Source: CALMEC01 sp963777565 (GTDB lineage: Bacteria; Actinomycetota; Thermoleophilia; Miltoncostaeales; Miltoncostaeaceae). Taken from it: a stretch of DNA of 64,000 nt. The stretch covers positions 558,001 to 622,000 of the forward strand of contig CAVZQZ010000006.1 of NCBI GenBank assembly GCA_963777565.1. Direction: 5' to 3'. Below, piece by piece: positions 1 through 10,600 of this stretch. The notes under the pieces are model-generated. The model was given only the letters and a program-made list of their open reading frames with translations, was not told the origin of the DNA and did not search any database. The translations under genes were made by a program, and so were the position numbers. The number at the start of each line of letters is the position of its first letter. The first letter of the stretch is position 1.

Positions 1-236
1 AAGCGCCTCGCGTGGAGGTTGGTGCCGAGGACCGGCGTGACCACGATGGTCTTCGCGGGCAAGTAGGCGCCCGCCGGCCCCACTCGCCCCTTGAACAGGT
101 AGCTCACCACCGGCATGTGCCGATCGACCGCCGGCTTCGTCGGCTTCGCCGGCGTCGTCTCCGGCTTCGTCGCCAGCGCGACCGGCGCCGCCACCACGCC
201 TGCCGCGAGCCCGACGAGAAGGATCCTTCGCTTCAT
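1..236 (-). CDS. Small secreted protein, C-terminus cut off by window edge
   Basis: The minus strand is open from an ATG at 236 to the left edge, giving 78 codons without a stop. It begins MKRRILLVGLAAGVVAAPVA, a basic N-terminus followed by a hydrophobic stretch typical of a Sec signal peptide. A Thr/Lys/Pro-rich linker (TKPETTPAKPTKPAVD) follows, then a segment with FKGRVGPAGAYLP. The plus-strand reading frames across this stretch are arginine- and proline-rich shadows. I do not recognise a family. It is separated by about 190 bp from the pilin-like operon on the same strand and is probably transcribed independently. The function is unknown and the gene is incomplete. Confidence 0.6.
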   Translation of the reverse strand, partial: MKRRILLVGLAAGVVAAPVALATKPETTPAKPTKPAVDRHMPVVSYLFKGRVGPAGAYLPAKTIVVTPVLGTNLHARR

Positions 237-428
237 GTGTCGTCCTTTCGTACCCGTGTCCGCATCGTGCGGTTCGATGACTCCAGTATCGACCAGAGCG
301 AGAAACTCCAAAAGCGTGCCAACAAAAGGCTTACAACCGCTCTCGGGGAGCCGCCGAGGCCGACCGCGGCGAGCGACCACCGTTGGCATCGGACCCCCCG
401 CCCGCCGGGACGCGAAACCGGGCAAACG

Positions 429-1853
429 TCAGAAGCCGCGTGCGCTCAGCTCCTGCCAGAGGGTGGTCCGCACGACCGTGCCGACGCTGGCGGTGACGTC
501 CTTGTTGTAGGTGATGCTCATGCTGCCCGTCACCTTGCTGCTCGAGACGGTCGTGCCGGGCGTGTCGCAGTGATCCTGCGCGACGATCGAGCCGTCGAGG
601 GTCCCGTTGCCGTTCACGAGCACCTGCTCGTGGGCCGCGTAGAGGCCGCTGAACACCGCCTGGGTCGTGCCGCCGATGATGAGGTCGGTTCCCGCCATCA
701 TCGTGAGGCCGTAGATCGCACCGTAGGAGGACACGACCGGAGATCCGCTCACGTCGATCTCGCCGTAGGTGTGGCCGCACGAGCCCGATGTCGAGCCGGC
801 GGAGGCGATGATCGTGGCTCGCCAAGGGCTCCCGGCGCTGCCGGGACTTCCCGTGATCTTCACGTTCGCCTGGTTGATGTAGAAGACACCCGGGAAGGTG
901 CCGGCGCTGTTGTAGCTCCACGTGTTGGTGGATGAGTTGTAGTCCCACCCCTGGTAGGGCTCGTCGGCCACATACGGGCCGGTGCACGGCGCCGTCGCCC
1001 CCACGGTCGAGTAGACCTTCCCGTCGGTGCAGAAGTCGAGCCATGCGCTGCTGTACTGCGTGAGGCCGTGGTTGTCCTGCCAGTACTTGAGCGGGTCGAT
1101 CTTGGGGATGCTGATCTTCGGGGCGGCCTTCTCCGTTCCGCCGACGGACTGGAAGTTCGGGGGGTCGGGATTGAACGTGCCGGAGGTCGAGACCGTCTTG
1201 GACACGTTCACGCTGTTGCCCGTGGTCGAGATATCGCCATTGGCATGGACGCTTCCTGCGATTCCCGCGACCGCCGAATTACCGGCCAACTCCAGCGACC
1301 CGCCCACCTGGATCGCGTGGATGGGGTTGAAGTTGGCGGGGAGGTACTCCGCCTTGATGACGCGGACGCGCTTCGGGTTGGCGCGCGTCGGAATCCAGCT
1401 GACCGAGTAGATGGTCTTGCGGCTCGCCGGGCGGATGGAGACGAACTGCCCGTCGGGCGCGGTCTGGAGCCATCCGGAGCCGTAGCCCGAGGTGTTCGCC
1501 GAGGGGCCGAAGTTCGCGGCGAGCCACGCCTGCTCCTCGGCCGGGGTGTCGACGGATGCCGGAGGATCCGGCAGCTGGACGTTCCCGTTGAGTGCGGAGG
1601 GGGTGCTCGTGTTGTAGCTCAGCGCGGCCGAATCCTGGAGCCGCCCGATCGCCTGGTCGATGCCCTGCTCGGCAGCGTGCAGCGCCTGCTCGCCCCGCAC
1701 GTGACGTGTCGCTCCCGTCGAGGAGCTCTGGAAGAGCGAGACGGCAAGGGCGCCCATGGCCAGGAGGGCCGCACCGATGGCGAGAACGATCACGAGACCC
1801 GCTCCCCGCTCACCGTCGGGCCCACGTCCAAGACTCCGGCGGCGGATGCTCAT
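429..1853 (-). CDS. PilX-like pilus assembly / pseudopilin protein
   Basis: This 474-residue protein has a basic N-terminus, then a hydrophobic helix around residues 18-45 (GAGLVIVLAIGAALLAMGAL), then HAAEQGIDQAIGRLQ, the pattern of PilX N-terminal proteins, which act as minor type IV pilin-like components. The remaining 400 residues are an extracellular region rich in Gly, Ser, Thr and Asn, with a beta-solenoid-like appearance (repeated hydrophobic/Gly/Asn turns), and show no catalytic motif I recognise. Its ATG overlaps the stop of the upstream prepilin gene (ATGA), so it is the last gene of a three-gene operon. It probably sits at a pilus or pseudopilus tip or on the surface. The PilX-like N-terminus is clear; the role of the large C-terminal part is not known. 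Confidence 0.75.
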   Translation of the reverse strand: MSIRRRSLGRGPDGERGAGLVIVLAIGAALLAMGALAVSLFQSSSTGATRHVRGEQALHAAEQGIDQAIGRLQDSAALSYNTSTPSALNGNVQLPDPPASVDTPAEEQAWLAANFGPSANTSGYGSGWLQTAPDGQFVSIRPASRKTIYSVSWIPTRANPKRVRVIKAEYLPANFNPIHAIQVGGSLELAGNSAVAGIAGSVHANGDISTTGNSVNVSKTVSTSGTFNPDPPNFQSVGGTEKAAPKISIPKIDPLKYWQDNHGLTQYSSAWLDFCTDGKVYSTVGATAPCTGPYVADEPYQGWDYNSSTNTWSYNSAGTFPGVFYINQANVKITGSPGSAGSPWRATIIASAGSTSGSCGHTYGEIDVSGSPVVSSYGAIYGLTMMAGTDLIIGGTTQAVFSGLYAAHEQVLVNGNGTLDGSIVAQDHCDTPGTTVSSSKVTGSMSITYNKDVTASVGTVVRTTLWQELSARGF

Positions 1854-2437
1854 CAGACGTTCCTCAGTCGCGTTTCGAAATTGGTCTCGCGGACCGACAG
1901 GTAGTTGTTGATGATCGCGTCGTACTTGGTGCCCACCACGACGACGGTGGCCTTGTTGACCGAGGCGTCGGGCAGTGGACTGGGGCTGATCACCGGGTTT
2001 CGGTACGAGAACGCGATGCTGCTGACGAGTGCGCGGCCGACGACCTGGCTCTTCCCGTCGTTTGTCGAGCGCACGACGTCATAGTGGCCCGAGGGATCAG
2101 GCGTGGAATTGAGCTTCCATGTCACGACTTCGCCCGTGTCTTTGACGTAGTTGGCGTTGTAGTCGATCCAGACGCTGAGCTGCGACTTCGGGTCGACACC
2201 CGCCCCGGGAAGATCGACGCCGCGGGCTTCACGCAGGTCTTTTGAGAGACGCTCCGCCAGGACGCGCTGGTCGCCGAGTCCCCGGGCGTCGTCGTCGACG
2301 CGACCCAGGGTTCGGGCCCCCGAGTTGAAGGCCGCGACGGAGATGGCCCCCACGATGGCCAAGAGGAACACCGTGACGATCAACTCCACGAGCGTGAACC
2401 CCGCCTGGGCACGACGGTTGGCCGCAACGCCGCTCAC
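1853..2437 (-). CDS. Type IV prepilin-like protein (minor pilin)
   Basis: A 194-residue protein with a canonical class III prepilin signal: short polar leader, then QAG/FTLVELIVTVFLLAIVGA, in which cleavage by prepilin peptidase is expected after Gly and the Glu at mature position 5 is present. The rest is a small globular domain of the GspJ/PilW sort. The GTG start overlaps the stop of the preceding prepilin gene (GTGA) and its own stop overlaps the start of the PilX-like gene, so the three are translationally coupled. It is probably a minor subunit that initiates or caps a type IV pilus-like fibre. No pilus motor genes are in this window. Confidence 0.85.
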   Translation of the reverse strand: MSGVAANRRAQAGFTLVELIVTVFLLAIVGAISVAAFNSGARTLGRVDDDARGLGDQRVLAERLSKDLREARGVDLPGAGVDPKSQLSVWIDYNANYVKDTGEVVTWKLNSTPDPSGHYDVVRSTNDGKSQVVGRALVSSIAFSYRNPVISPSPLPDASVNKATVVVVGTKYDAIINNYLSVRETNFETRLRNV

Positions 2438-4005
2438 GGCACCGGCACCTCGAGCTTGGCGGGGTATGTCGTCGTGTCATACGCCATCACGATGGCGGGC
2501 CCGAGCGTCGTCGGAGCGGTGATCCGCAGCTTGAGCGTCCGGTAGTTCGACCCGGAGCTCTTGAAGAGCCAGTCGCCACCCGCCGCGGGCGAGTTGACGG
2601 TGAAGTTGGCCGTCAGCGAGCCGAACGAGGCCGCCGAGAGGCCCGACAGCGTGATCGACGTGCTTCCCATGAGGATGTCGGACCCCGACGATTTCTTTGC
2701 GAGCACCTGCACGTCGAGCGTCGGCGTGACCACCGGCGCGATGAACGCCTTCGGGTACAGGTGCAGGACGAACTGCTCGCCCGACTTCACCGTCGTCGCC
2801 GTCGACGGCGCATCCCACTTCCACTCCATGACCTTCCCGGACGTGATCGGCTCGGTGGCCACGACGCCCCCCGTCTCGAGCACGCGCCCCTCGCCGACGT
2901 AGAAGTTCTTGTCGAAGTCCGGCGCCGTCGCCGACGTCCACTTCGGCAGCGTCGTGTCCGCGTAGAGGCTCGCCGCGGTGATCCGGTTCGAGTCGGGCAC
3001 GCAGGGAGCCGCCGCACAACCGGCGGATGTCGTGGTGTTGTGCAGGTAGATCGGCGACCAGTTGCAGTTGCCGCACGACGAATCCGTCACGGTCACGTTG
3101 AACGTGATCTCCTTGTAGACCGTCGGCTGCGAAACGGACGTCGCGCGGAACGTGATCGGGTACGGGCCGCCTGCCGTCCCGCTGACGTTGGGGATCTGCG
3201 CCAGCAGGTGCCAGGTCTCGTCGGTCTGGATCGGGCCTGCGACGCCGCCGCTGAGGGCCGTGAGGTCGCTCGCCGCGGCAGATGCCTGCGTCGCCGTGCG
3301 GTAGTAGTCGAAGGTCCAGCTCACGCCGGTACGGGAGATCGTCCAGCTGTCCCGGGCGCCGAGATTCGTGACGCCGAAGAACAGGTTGAGGACGGAGCCC
3401 TTCTCCACGGAGATGTCCACCGCGTTCGCGGGTGCCTCGTTCTTGAAGTAGAACTCGGGCAGCGGAAGCCCACGTTGGGTCTCTGCGACGTACGTCGTCG
3501 CGCGCCGGCTGTGCGTGAGGCCGGCCAGGCGCCATGTGACGATGGTCGTGAGCCGCTTGTACGGCTCGGTGCCGCCCGAGTCGGCCGGCACCGTGACGTA
3601 CGTCGCGATGTCGTACGTGGTGCCATCCCGGCGCACGGTCTCGCGCGGGACGACGACGCCCGCGGGGTCGGCGATGATCGGCTCCTTCACGCCCGTACCC
3701 GGGTCGAACTTGTTGGTCGCGTCGATGCGGCTGTCGACCCCGAGCGGCGAGCGCATCGCGACGCTCGCGTAGTCCGCGCTGCGGTAGCCCTCGAGGCGCT
3801 CGCTGATGAAGTCACCGGCCTGCTGATTGCGGCGCGAGTCGGCGGTTCCCGACATGGCGGCGACCAGGGTGAAGCCGAGGGCGAGGAACATCATGGCCGC
3901 CAGGACGAGGGCGATCATCAGCTCCACGAGGGTGAAGCCGTCGTCCGATCGCGCCCCGCGCGCAAGGCGCCGCAGTATTGCCTTCCATGGCGAGTGACGC
4001 ATCAT
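2434..4005 (-). CDS. Type IV prepilin-like protein with large extracellular domain
   Basis: A 523-residue protein with a prepilin cleavage site near residue 22 (SDDG/FTLVELMIALVLAAM, Glu5 retained) followed by a hydrophobic helix. The mature part is far longer than a normal pilin (about 150 residues). The first 150 residues look pilin-like (RNQQAGDFISERLEGYRS). The rest is made of beta-rich segments with Thr/Ser-rich linkers, and a Cys cluster (SSCGNCNW) sits near the middle. It heads the three-gene operon. The size suggests a tip adhesin or sensor domain carried on a pilin stem, which is inference. Type IV prepilin identity is well supported by the leader. Confidence 0.85.
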   Translation of the reverse strand: MMRHSPWKAILRRLARGARSDDGFTLVELMIALVLAAMMFLALGFTLVAAMSGTADSRRNQQAGDFISERLEGYRSADYASVAMRSPLGVDSRIDATNKFDPGTGVKEPIIADPAGVVVPRETVRRDGTTYDIATYVTVPADSGGTEPYKRLTTIVTWRLAGLTHSRRATTYVAETQRGLPLPEFYFKNEAPANAVDISVEKGSVLNLFFGVTNLGARDSWTISRTGVSWTFDYYRTATQASAAASDLTALSGGVAGPIQTDETWHLLAQIPNVSGTAGGPYPITFRATSVSQPTVYKEITFNVTVTDSSCGNCNWSPIYLHNTTTSAGCAAAPCVPDSNRITAASLYADTTLPKWTSATAPDFDKNFYVGEGRVLETGGVVATEPITSGKVMEWKWDAPSTATTVKSGEQFVLHLYPKAFIAPVVTPTLDVQVLAKKSSGSDILMGSTSITLSGLSAASFGSLTANFTVNSPAAGGDWLFKSSGSNYRTLKLRITAPTTLGPAIVMAYDTTTYPAKLEVPVP

Positions 4006-4148
4006 CGATTTCCTTATCGGTGTCGGGCGCGGCTTCCTTGAGCCCGAAGGCCCCCGCGAAGGTCACAAAGTTGTAAAGCCTCCCCCCGCCTGGGTCAAGC
4101 GAATGGCCACCACATCACGCATCGTGCGGGATGCGACCGCCCGGGGGT

Positions 4149-6230
<2,082 letters not shown>

Positions 6231-6307
6231 GGTGATCCCCTTACGACGTGCGGCAGGCCGAACCTGCCGCGCTCATGACGACGCGAACGACGGGTGGCAC
6301 GGCGCGC

Positions 6308-6778
6308 CTACCAGCGGTAGTGCGCGAAGGCCCGGTTGGCCTGGGCCATGCGGTAGATGTCGTCCTTGCGCTTGAACGCGCCGCCCTGCGAGCCGAGCGC
6401 GTCGAGCAGCTCGTTCGCGAGGCGCTCGCTCATCTGCTTCTCACGACGCTCGCGTGAGAACCGGACGATCCACCGAACCGCGAGGGTGCGTCCGCGGCGC
6501 GGCTGCACCTCGATCGGCACCTGGTAGGTCGCGCCGCCCACACGGCGAGAGCGGACCTCGAGCGCCGGCGTGACGTTCCGGATCGCCTCTTCCATGACCT
6601 GCACCGGATCGCGGCCGGTGCGGTCGCGGATGCGCTCGAGCGCGTCGTAGACGATGCTCTCGGCGACCGACTTCTTGCCGTCCCGCAGGACGCGGTTGAC
6701 GAGTTGGGTGACGATCACGTTGCCGTGGACGGGATCGGGCTCGACCTCACGGATGTCTGCTGCGTTTCGGCGTGGCAT
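6308..6778 (-). CDS. rpsG: 30S ribosomal protein S7
   Basis: The 156 residues match the normal length of S7, the primary 16S rRNA-binding protein that organises the 30S head. Characteristic segments are visible: MPRRNAADIREVEPDPV at the start, then VNRVLRDGKKSVAESIVYDAL, VEVRSRRVGGATYQVP and RRGRTLAVRWIV, ending in the usual NRAFAHYRW. Its ATG overlaps the rpsL stop (TAATG), so translation is coupled to rpsL. Confidence 0.98.
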   Translation of the reverse strand: MPRRNAADIREVEPDPVHGNVIVTQLVNRVLRDGKKSVAESIVYDALERIRDRTGRDPVQVMEEAIRNVTPALEVRSRRVGGATYQVPIEVQPRRGRTLAVRWIVRFSRERREKQMSERLANELLDALGSQGGAFKRKDDIYRMAQANRAFAHYRW

Positions 6779-7149
6779 TACTTCGGTGCCTTCGCGCCGT
6801 ACTTCGAACGGGCCTGCTTGCGGTCCGACACCCCGGCGGCGTCGAGCGCCGCGCGGATGATCTTGTACCGCACGCCCGGCAGGTCCTTTACACGCCCGCC
6901 ACGAACCAGCACCACCGAGTGCTCCTGCAGGTTGTGGCCCTCACCGGGGATGTAGCTGGTGACCTCCATCCCGTTCGTCAGCCGCACACGGGCGACCTTG
7001 CGGAGCGCGGAGTTCGGCTTCTTCGGCGTCGTCGTGTACACACGGGTGCACACGCCGCGCTTCTGCGGCGCGCCCTTGAGCGCGGGTGTGGACGTCTTGA
7101 CGTTGTTCGGTTTGCGGCCCTTTCGGACCAGCTGATTGATCGTCGGCAC
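6778..7149 (-). CDS. rpsL: 30S ribosomal protein S12
   Basis: The 123-residue S12 protein of the decoding centre, starting with GTG (MPTINQLVRKGR). The conserved TPKKPNSALRK and VRGGRVKDLPGVRY segments are intact. The two lysines whose substitution gives streptomycin resistance in other bacteria (K43 and K88, E. coli numbering) are both Lys, the sensitive type. It is the first gene of an rpsL-rpsG-fusA unit and is separated from rpoC by about 7 kb of unrelated genes, whereas in many bacteria it follows rpoC closely. Confidence 0.98.
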   Translation of the reverse strand: MPTINQLVRKGRKPNNVKTSTPALKGAPQKRGVCTRVYTTTPKKPNSALRKVARVRLTNGMEVTSYIPGEGHNLQEHSVVLVRGGRVKDLPGVRYKIIRAALDAAGVSDRKQARSKYGAKAPK

Positions 7150-7277
7150 GCGGTGATAGGCCTCGTTTTGCTGGCAGGTTCAAGCGTCGCCGCTGGGCGG
7201 TGACCGGCGGGGAACCGTATCACGATCCGCCGGGTTCGGCCACCTGACCCGACGCGCGCCGAACCGTGTCCGGCACG

Positions 7278-8051
7278 TCACACCTGGGGGGCCGTGCTGG
7301 CGAGCTTGACGCTCATCTTGGCGCGAAACGCGAAGGTCCCGCCGATGTCCATCTCCACGTCCCAGCGCACCGGGAGCGCCAGCGCCGGCGCCCACCACAG
7401 CGTCTCGTCACGCGTGCCGGGGTGCGGGCCGTCGGTGTCGGAGTGCGACGTCACGACCAGCGTGTCGATCTCCCGGTCGCCCACCCGTACCCGTTCACGC
7501 CGCACGATCCGGTTCTCCACCTTCACGTTGATGTCGCCCGTTCGGTAGGACTCGCGCCAGCGGGTTCCGGGAGCCGGGTTCGCCGGCAGGAACAGCGAGG
7601 GCGGGTCGACGTTGCGCCGGTCGTCGGCACCGAAGCCGGCGAACGTCACCTTGGTGCGGCGGAATGTGACCCGCAACTCGCCCCCGCGGCGGACGACCCG
7701 CATCGACTCGATGTGCTGGCGGCTGTAGTCCATCTCCGCGTCCCACCCGTCCGGGCGGGTCGTGACGACGAGGCGCGCCTCAGCCGGGAGGCCGCGGGTG
7801 ATCGCGAGCGGGCCGAGGCCGCCCGTCTCCGACCCGGACGCCGCGTAGCGGTAGACGCCCGGCGCCGGTCCGCCCGCCGTCCCGGTGCCACCCCCCGCCG
7901 CGCGAAACGCCGCGAGTGCCTCGTCCTGCGACACGGGGTCGCTCGACCCGGCCGACCGCCAGAGCACCACCCCGGCGACGGCCAGCACGATCGCGGCTGC
8001 GGTGAGCAGCCAGGGCCAGCGGGTCCACCGGGGTCGCCTCACGCCTTTCAT
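7278..8051 (-). CDS. Membrane-anchored protein of unknown function (DUF3108-like)
   Basis: A 257-residue protein. The start was set at the ATG at 8051 because the longer upstream frame is Arg-rich and runs over the divergent gene's promoter. Residues 1-14 are basic and a single transmembrane helix follows (WPWLLTAAAIVLAVAGVVLW). The extracytoplasmic part is mostly predicted beta strand, with phrases such as ESYRTGDINVKVENRIVRRE and WDVEMDIGGTFAFRAKMSVK that recall the beta-barrel pattern of DUF3108-type proteins. No catalytic motif was seen. It is divergently arranged with the murein endopeptidase-like gene at 8167. The family suggestion is tentative. Confidence 0.7.
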   Translation of the reverse strand: MKGVRRPRWTRWPWLLTAAAIVLAVAGVVLWRSAGSSDPVSQDEALAAFRAAGGGTGTAGGPAPGVYRYAASGSETGGLGPLAITRGLPAEARLVVTTRPDGWDAEMDYSRQHIESMRVVRRGGELRVTFRRTKVTFAGFGADDRRNVDPPSLFLPANPAPGTRWRESYRTGDINVKVENRIVRRERVRVGDREIDTLVVTSHSDTDGPHPGTRDETLWWAPALALPVRWDVEMDIGGTFAFRAKMSVKLASTAPQV

Positions 8052-8166
8052 GGTAGAGCGCGCGGTGACCGCGTCGGCTCCGCGTCGGTCGCGTCCCCGC
8101 TTACCCGTCGCGCTTCGCAACGGCCATTGCTCGGTCGTCCGGCGAGGCGGCGATACCCTCACAGGG

Positions 8167-8931
8167 GTGAGCGCCCGCCGTCAAGCGATCGCGTGCTGCC
8201 CCGCGTGCGCGGCGTCGGTCCGTCGCCGCCGCCGCTCCCGCGGCCCGCGGGCATGGGTGGTCCTGTTCGCGATCGTCGCGGCGACGCTCCCGATCGCCGC
8301 GTTCAACGACGGCGACTCGCCCACCGCCGAGGCGTCGCCGTCGCCGCCGCCCCCCGTGCCCCAGCCCGCGCCGCCGGCGCCCGCCCTCCCGATCGAGGCG
8401 CGCGTGCAATGGCACGAGAGCATTGCGCACGGCACCGCCAACGCCGGATGGCTCGAGCGCGGGGTGATCCTCCCCGAGGACGGTCCGGGGTTCTACACGT
8501 ACGACCCCTACACCCAGGCGCCGCCGAACCGGAGCGAGCGACGGAACGGCACCGCGACGCTGGTGCGCGAGATCATCGACCTCGGCACGTGGTGGGCCCG
8601 GACGTATCCCGGCGCGCCGCGCCTGGGAATCGGCGACCTGTCCCATCGGGGCGGCGGAAGCTTCGAGCTTCACGCCTCGCACGAGAACGGCCTCGACGTC
8701 GACATCCGCCTGCCGCGCGCCGACGGCCGGGAGGCCCGGGTCGGCCCCGAGAGCTACGACCGTGGGCTCACGCAGGCGCTCGTCGACCGGCTCGTCGCCC
8801 GCGGCGCCCAGTACGTGTTCTACGGCCCCGACCTCGACGTCCGTGGACCCCGTGGCGTCGTCATGATCTGGCCGAACCACGACGACCACCTGCACGTGCG
8901 GTTCCCCGACCCAGACGGCCTGGGGAACTGA
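8167..8931 (+). CDS. LAS-type murein endopeptidase, MepA-like
   Basis: A 254-residue protein with one N-terminal transmembrane segment (AWVVLFAIVAATLPIAAF), a Pro-rich spacer (SPSPPPPVPQPAPPAPA) and a C-terminal LAS peptidase domain. The zinc ligands of the MepA (penicillin-insensitive murein endopeptidase) type are visible: SHENGLDVDIRLPR supplies His and Asp and DDHLHVRF supplies the last His. Such enzymes cut the peptide cross-links of peptidoglycan outside the membrane. The GTG at 8167 was taken as start; a GTG at 8257 is an alternative but would cut the basic region before the helix. It is divergent from the membrane protein at 7278-8051. Confidence 0.82.
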   Translation: MSARRQAIACCPACAASVRRRRRSRGPRAWVVLFAIVAATLPIAAFNDGDSPTAEASPSPPPPVPQPAPPAPALPIEARVQWHESIAHGTANAGWLERGVILPEDGPGFYTYDPYTQAPPNRSERRNGTATLVREIIDLGTWWARTYPGAPRLGIGDLSHRGGGSFELHASHENGLDVDIRLPRADGREARVGPESYDRGLTQALVDRLVARGAQYVFYGPDLDVRGPRGVVMIWPNHDDHLHVRFPDPDGLGN

Positions 8932-8954
8932 CCACTCCGGGCGTCGGCCGGCGC

Positions 8955-9860
8955 TCAGACCTTACCGGCGCCCGCCAGCTCCTCCGCGGCCGGCGGGCGG
9001 GAGAGAGCGAGCTCGCCCCGGCCGGTACCGAGGGGACAACTCTCGTCTGACGCTTCCTCGCGAGGAAGAAGAACATGCAGATGCTCGCACCGACGGTGAA
9101 GGTGATGACGGATCCCCCGGGCAAGCGGGTCAAGGTCTCCATCCCCACCCCCATGAGCCCGGCGCAGGGGATCGTGAGGATCCACGCGGCGAGGATGTTG
9201 CCGGCGACGCCCCACCGCACCGCCGAGACCCCCTGCGTCGCGCCTACGCCGAGCACCGAGCCGGACATCGTGTGGGTCGTCGATACCGGGAACGTCGTTG
9301 GTGCCATGCGTGAACGCCACGAACCCACCCGAGACGAGCTGAAGCCTCCGAAAGAGGCGGTTGACCAGCCCGGGCCGCGGCCGTGCGACGAGCCAGGTGC
9401 ACGCGCTGACGACCAGCCCGGCACCGAGCACGCCCAGCACCGGGGCGAGAAGGGATGGGATGAGCACCTTGTCCTTGAGTCCCTCCCAGTTGATGGCGGA
9501 GGCTCCCGAGGCCGCGAGCACGGCGCCGCCCACGCCGCCGATCAGGGCATGGCTCGAGCTGCTGGGAAGGCCGAAGAACCAGGTGAGAAGGTTCCAGGTG
9601 ATCGCGCCGATCAGCCCCGCCATGATGATCTTGAGAGTCACCGCGTCCTGGTCGACGATGCCGCTCGCGATGGTGGCGGCCACCTTGATCGATGCGACCG
9701 CCCCGGCGAAGTTGAGGATCGCTGCGGAGATCACCGCGAAGTGCGGTGACATCGCCCTGGTGGAGATTGACGTCGCGACGGCGTTGGCCGTGTCATGGAA
9801 GCCGTTGGTGAAGTCGAACGCGAGGGCGATCACGATCACCAGGACGAGTGTGGCGCTCAT
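8955..9860 (-). pseudogene. PiT-family inorganic phosphate permease, internally deleted and frameshifted
   Basis: The first 190 residues are a clear PiT permease (DFTNGFHDTANAVATSI, then FFGLPSSSSHALIGG, then LVSGGFVAFTHGTND). In intact homologues FTHGTND is followed by several tens of residues before the second PVSTTH repeat. Here FPVSTTHTMSGSVLG and AVRWGVAGNILAAW follow at once, in another frame, with the junction at about 9290-9297. The second half of the permease is thus shortened and shifted. The end is uncertain: the original frame stops at 8955 while the shifted frame runs on to 8861, into the neighbouring gene. The DUF47 partner lies just upstream. It is either a real pseudogene or a local assembly deletion. 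PiT proteins import phosphate with H+ or Na+. Confidence 0.85.
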
Positions 9861-9892
9861 CGGGACATCCGGAGCCGGGCCTCCGTTCTTGG

Positions 9893-10507
9893 CTAGCTGT
9901 TCTTCACGACGATGTTGCCCACGTGGTGGGCCGCGGTCTCGCAGGCGTCGATGGCGTCCTCAAGGACGTCGTAGACGTCCTTCCACCGGATGACGTACAG
10001 CGGATCCGCGCCCGGGTCGGCGAACAGCGCGCCGATCGCCCCGCGGAAGATCCGGTCGCCCTCATCTTCGAACTGCTTCACAGCCATGAGGTGCGCATCG
10101 GCTTCGGCGAGCCCTCGAAGGCTGCCGAGCGCCGACGCGAGGCACTCGGCCGCCTTGACGAGCACCGCGCACTGCCGGCGGGCCGGCTCGGTGGTCTCGG
10201 TGATGCGATAGACGGCCAGGAGCTCGCTCGCGTGGTCCATATGGTCGAGCACGTCGTCCGTGGCACTGGCGAGACCGTAGATGTCCTCGCGGTCGAACGG
10301 CGTGACGTACTGGGTGTTCAGCAGCTTGATGATCTCATCGGTGAGGTCGTCGCCGACGTGCTCGAGCGCCTTGACATCGGAGCGAGCCACAGCCTCGGGG
10401 TCGGCGAACCGCCGCTCAACGAGCTGCGCCGACGCGAACGCGTTCGCCCCGGCACGGGCAAACATTTCGTAGAACTTCGTGGCCTTCGGGAGGACCGAGA
10501 AACCCAT
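9893..10507 (-). CDS. DUF47 / PhoU-like phosphate transport accessory protein
   Basis: The 204 residues match the typical length. The all-helical DUF47 pattern is visible: MGFSVLPKATKFYEMF at the N-terminus, then HVGDDLTDEIIKLLN, TPFDREDIYGLASATDDVLDHMDHA and a C-terminal DVYDVLEDAIDACETAAHHVGNIVVKN. Acidic residues that bind metals in PhoU-like folds are present. It precedes the PiT permease by 32 bp on the same strand, a common pairing in which the DUF47 protein is thought to modulate the permease. An AAGGA ribosome-binding site lies just before the ATG. The partner permease is broken in this sequence. Confidence 0.9.
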   Translation of the reverse strand: MGFSVLPKATKFYEMFARAGANAFASAQLVERRFADPEAVARSDVKALEHVGDDLTDEIIKLLNTQYVTPFDREDIYGLASATDDVLDHMDHASELLAVYRITETTEPARRQCAVLVKAAECLASALGSLRGLAEADAHLMAVKQFEDEGDRIFRGAIGALFADPGADPLYVIRWKDVYDVLEDAIDACETAAHHVGNIVVKNS

Positions 10508-10600
10508 TCACATCCTTGACGTCCTGGTGACAGGGACTGTACGTGACCATTCTCACGTCGGTCGCGGGCGACCCAGCGGCGAGCCCATATCCTTCCCGGA

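Noticed and set aside
4118..4135. Small hairpin CGCATC/GATGCG after fusA as a terminator
   Set aside because: Only six base pairs and no T-run, too weak to report.
8861..9424. Second minus-strand frame of 187 codons within the phosphate permease as a separate gene
   Set aside because: It holds the permease's own second-repeat motifs and then runs into the neighbouring gene, so it is the shifted half of the same gene.
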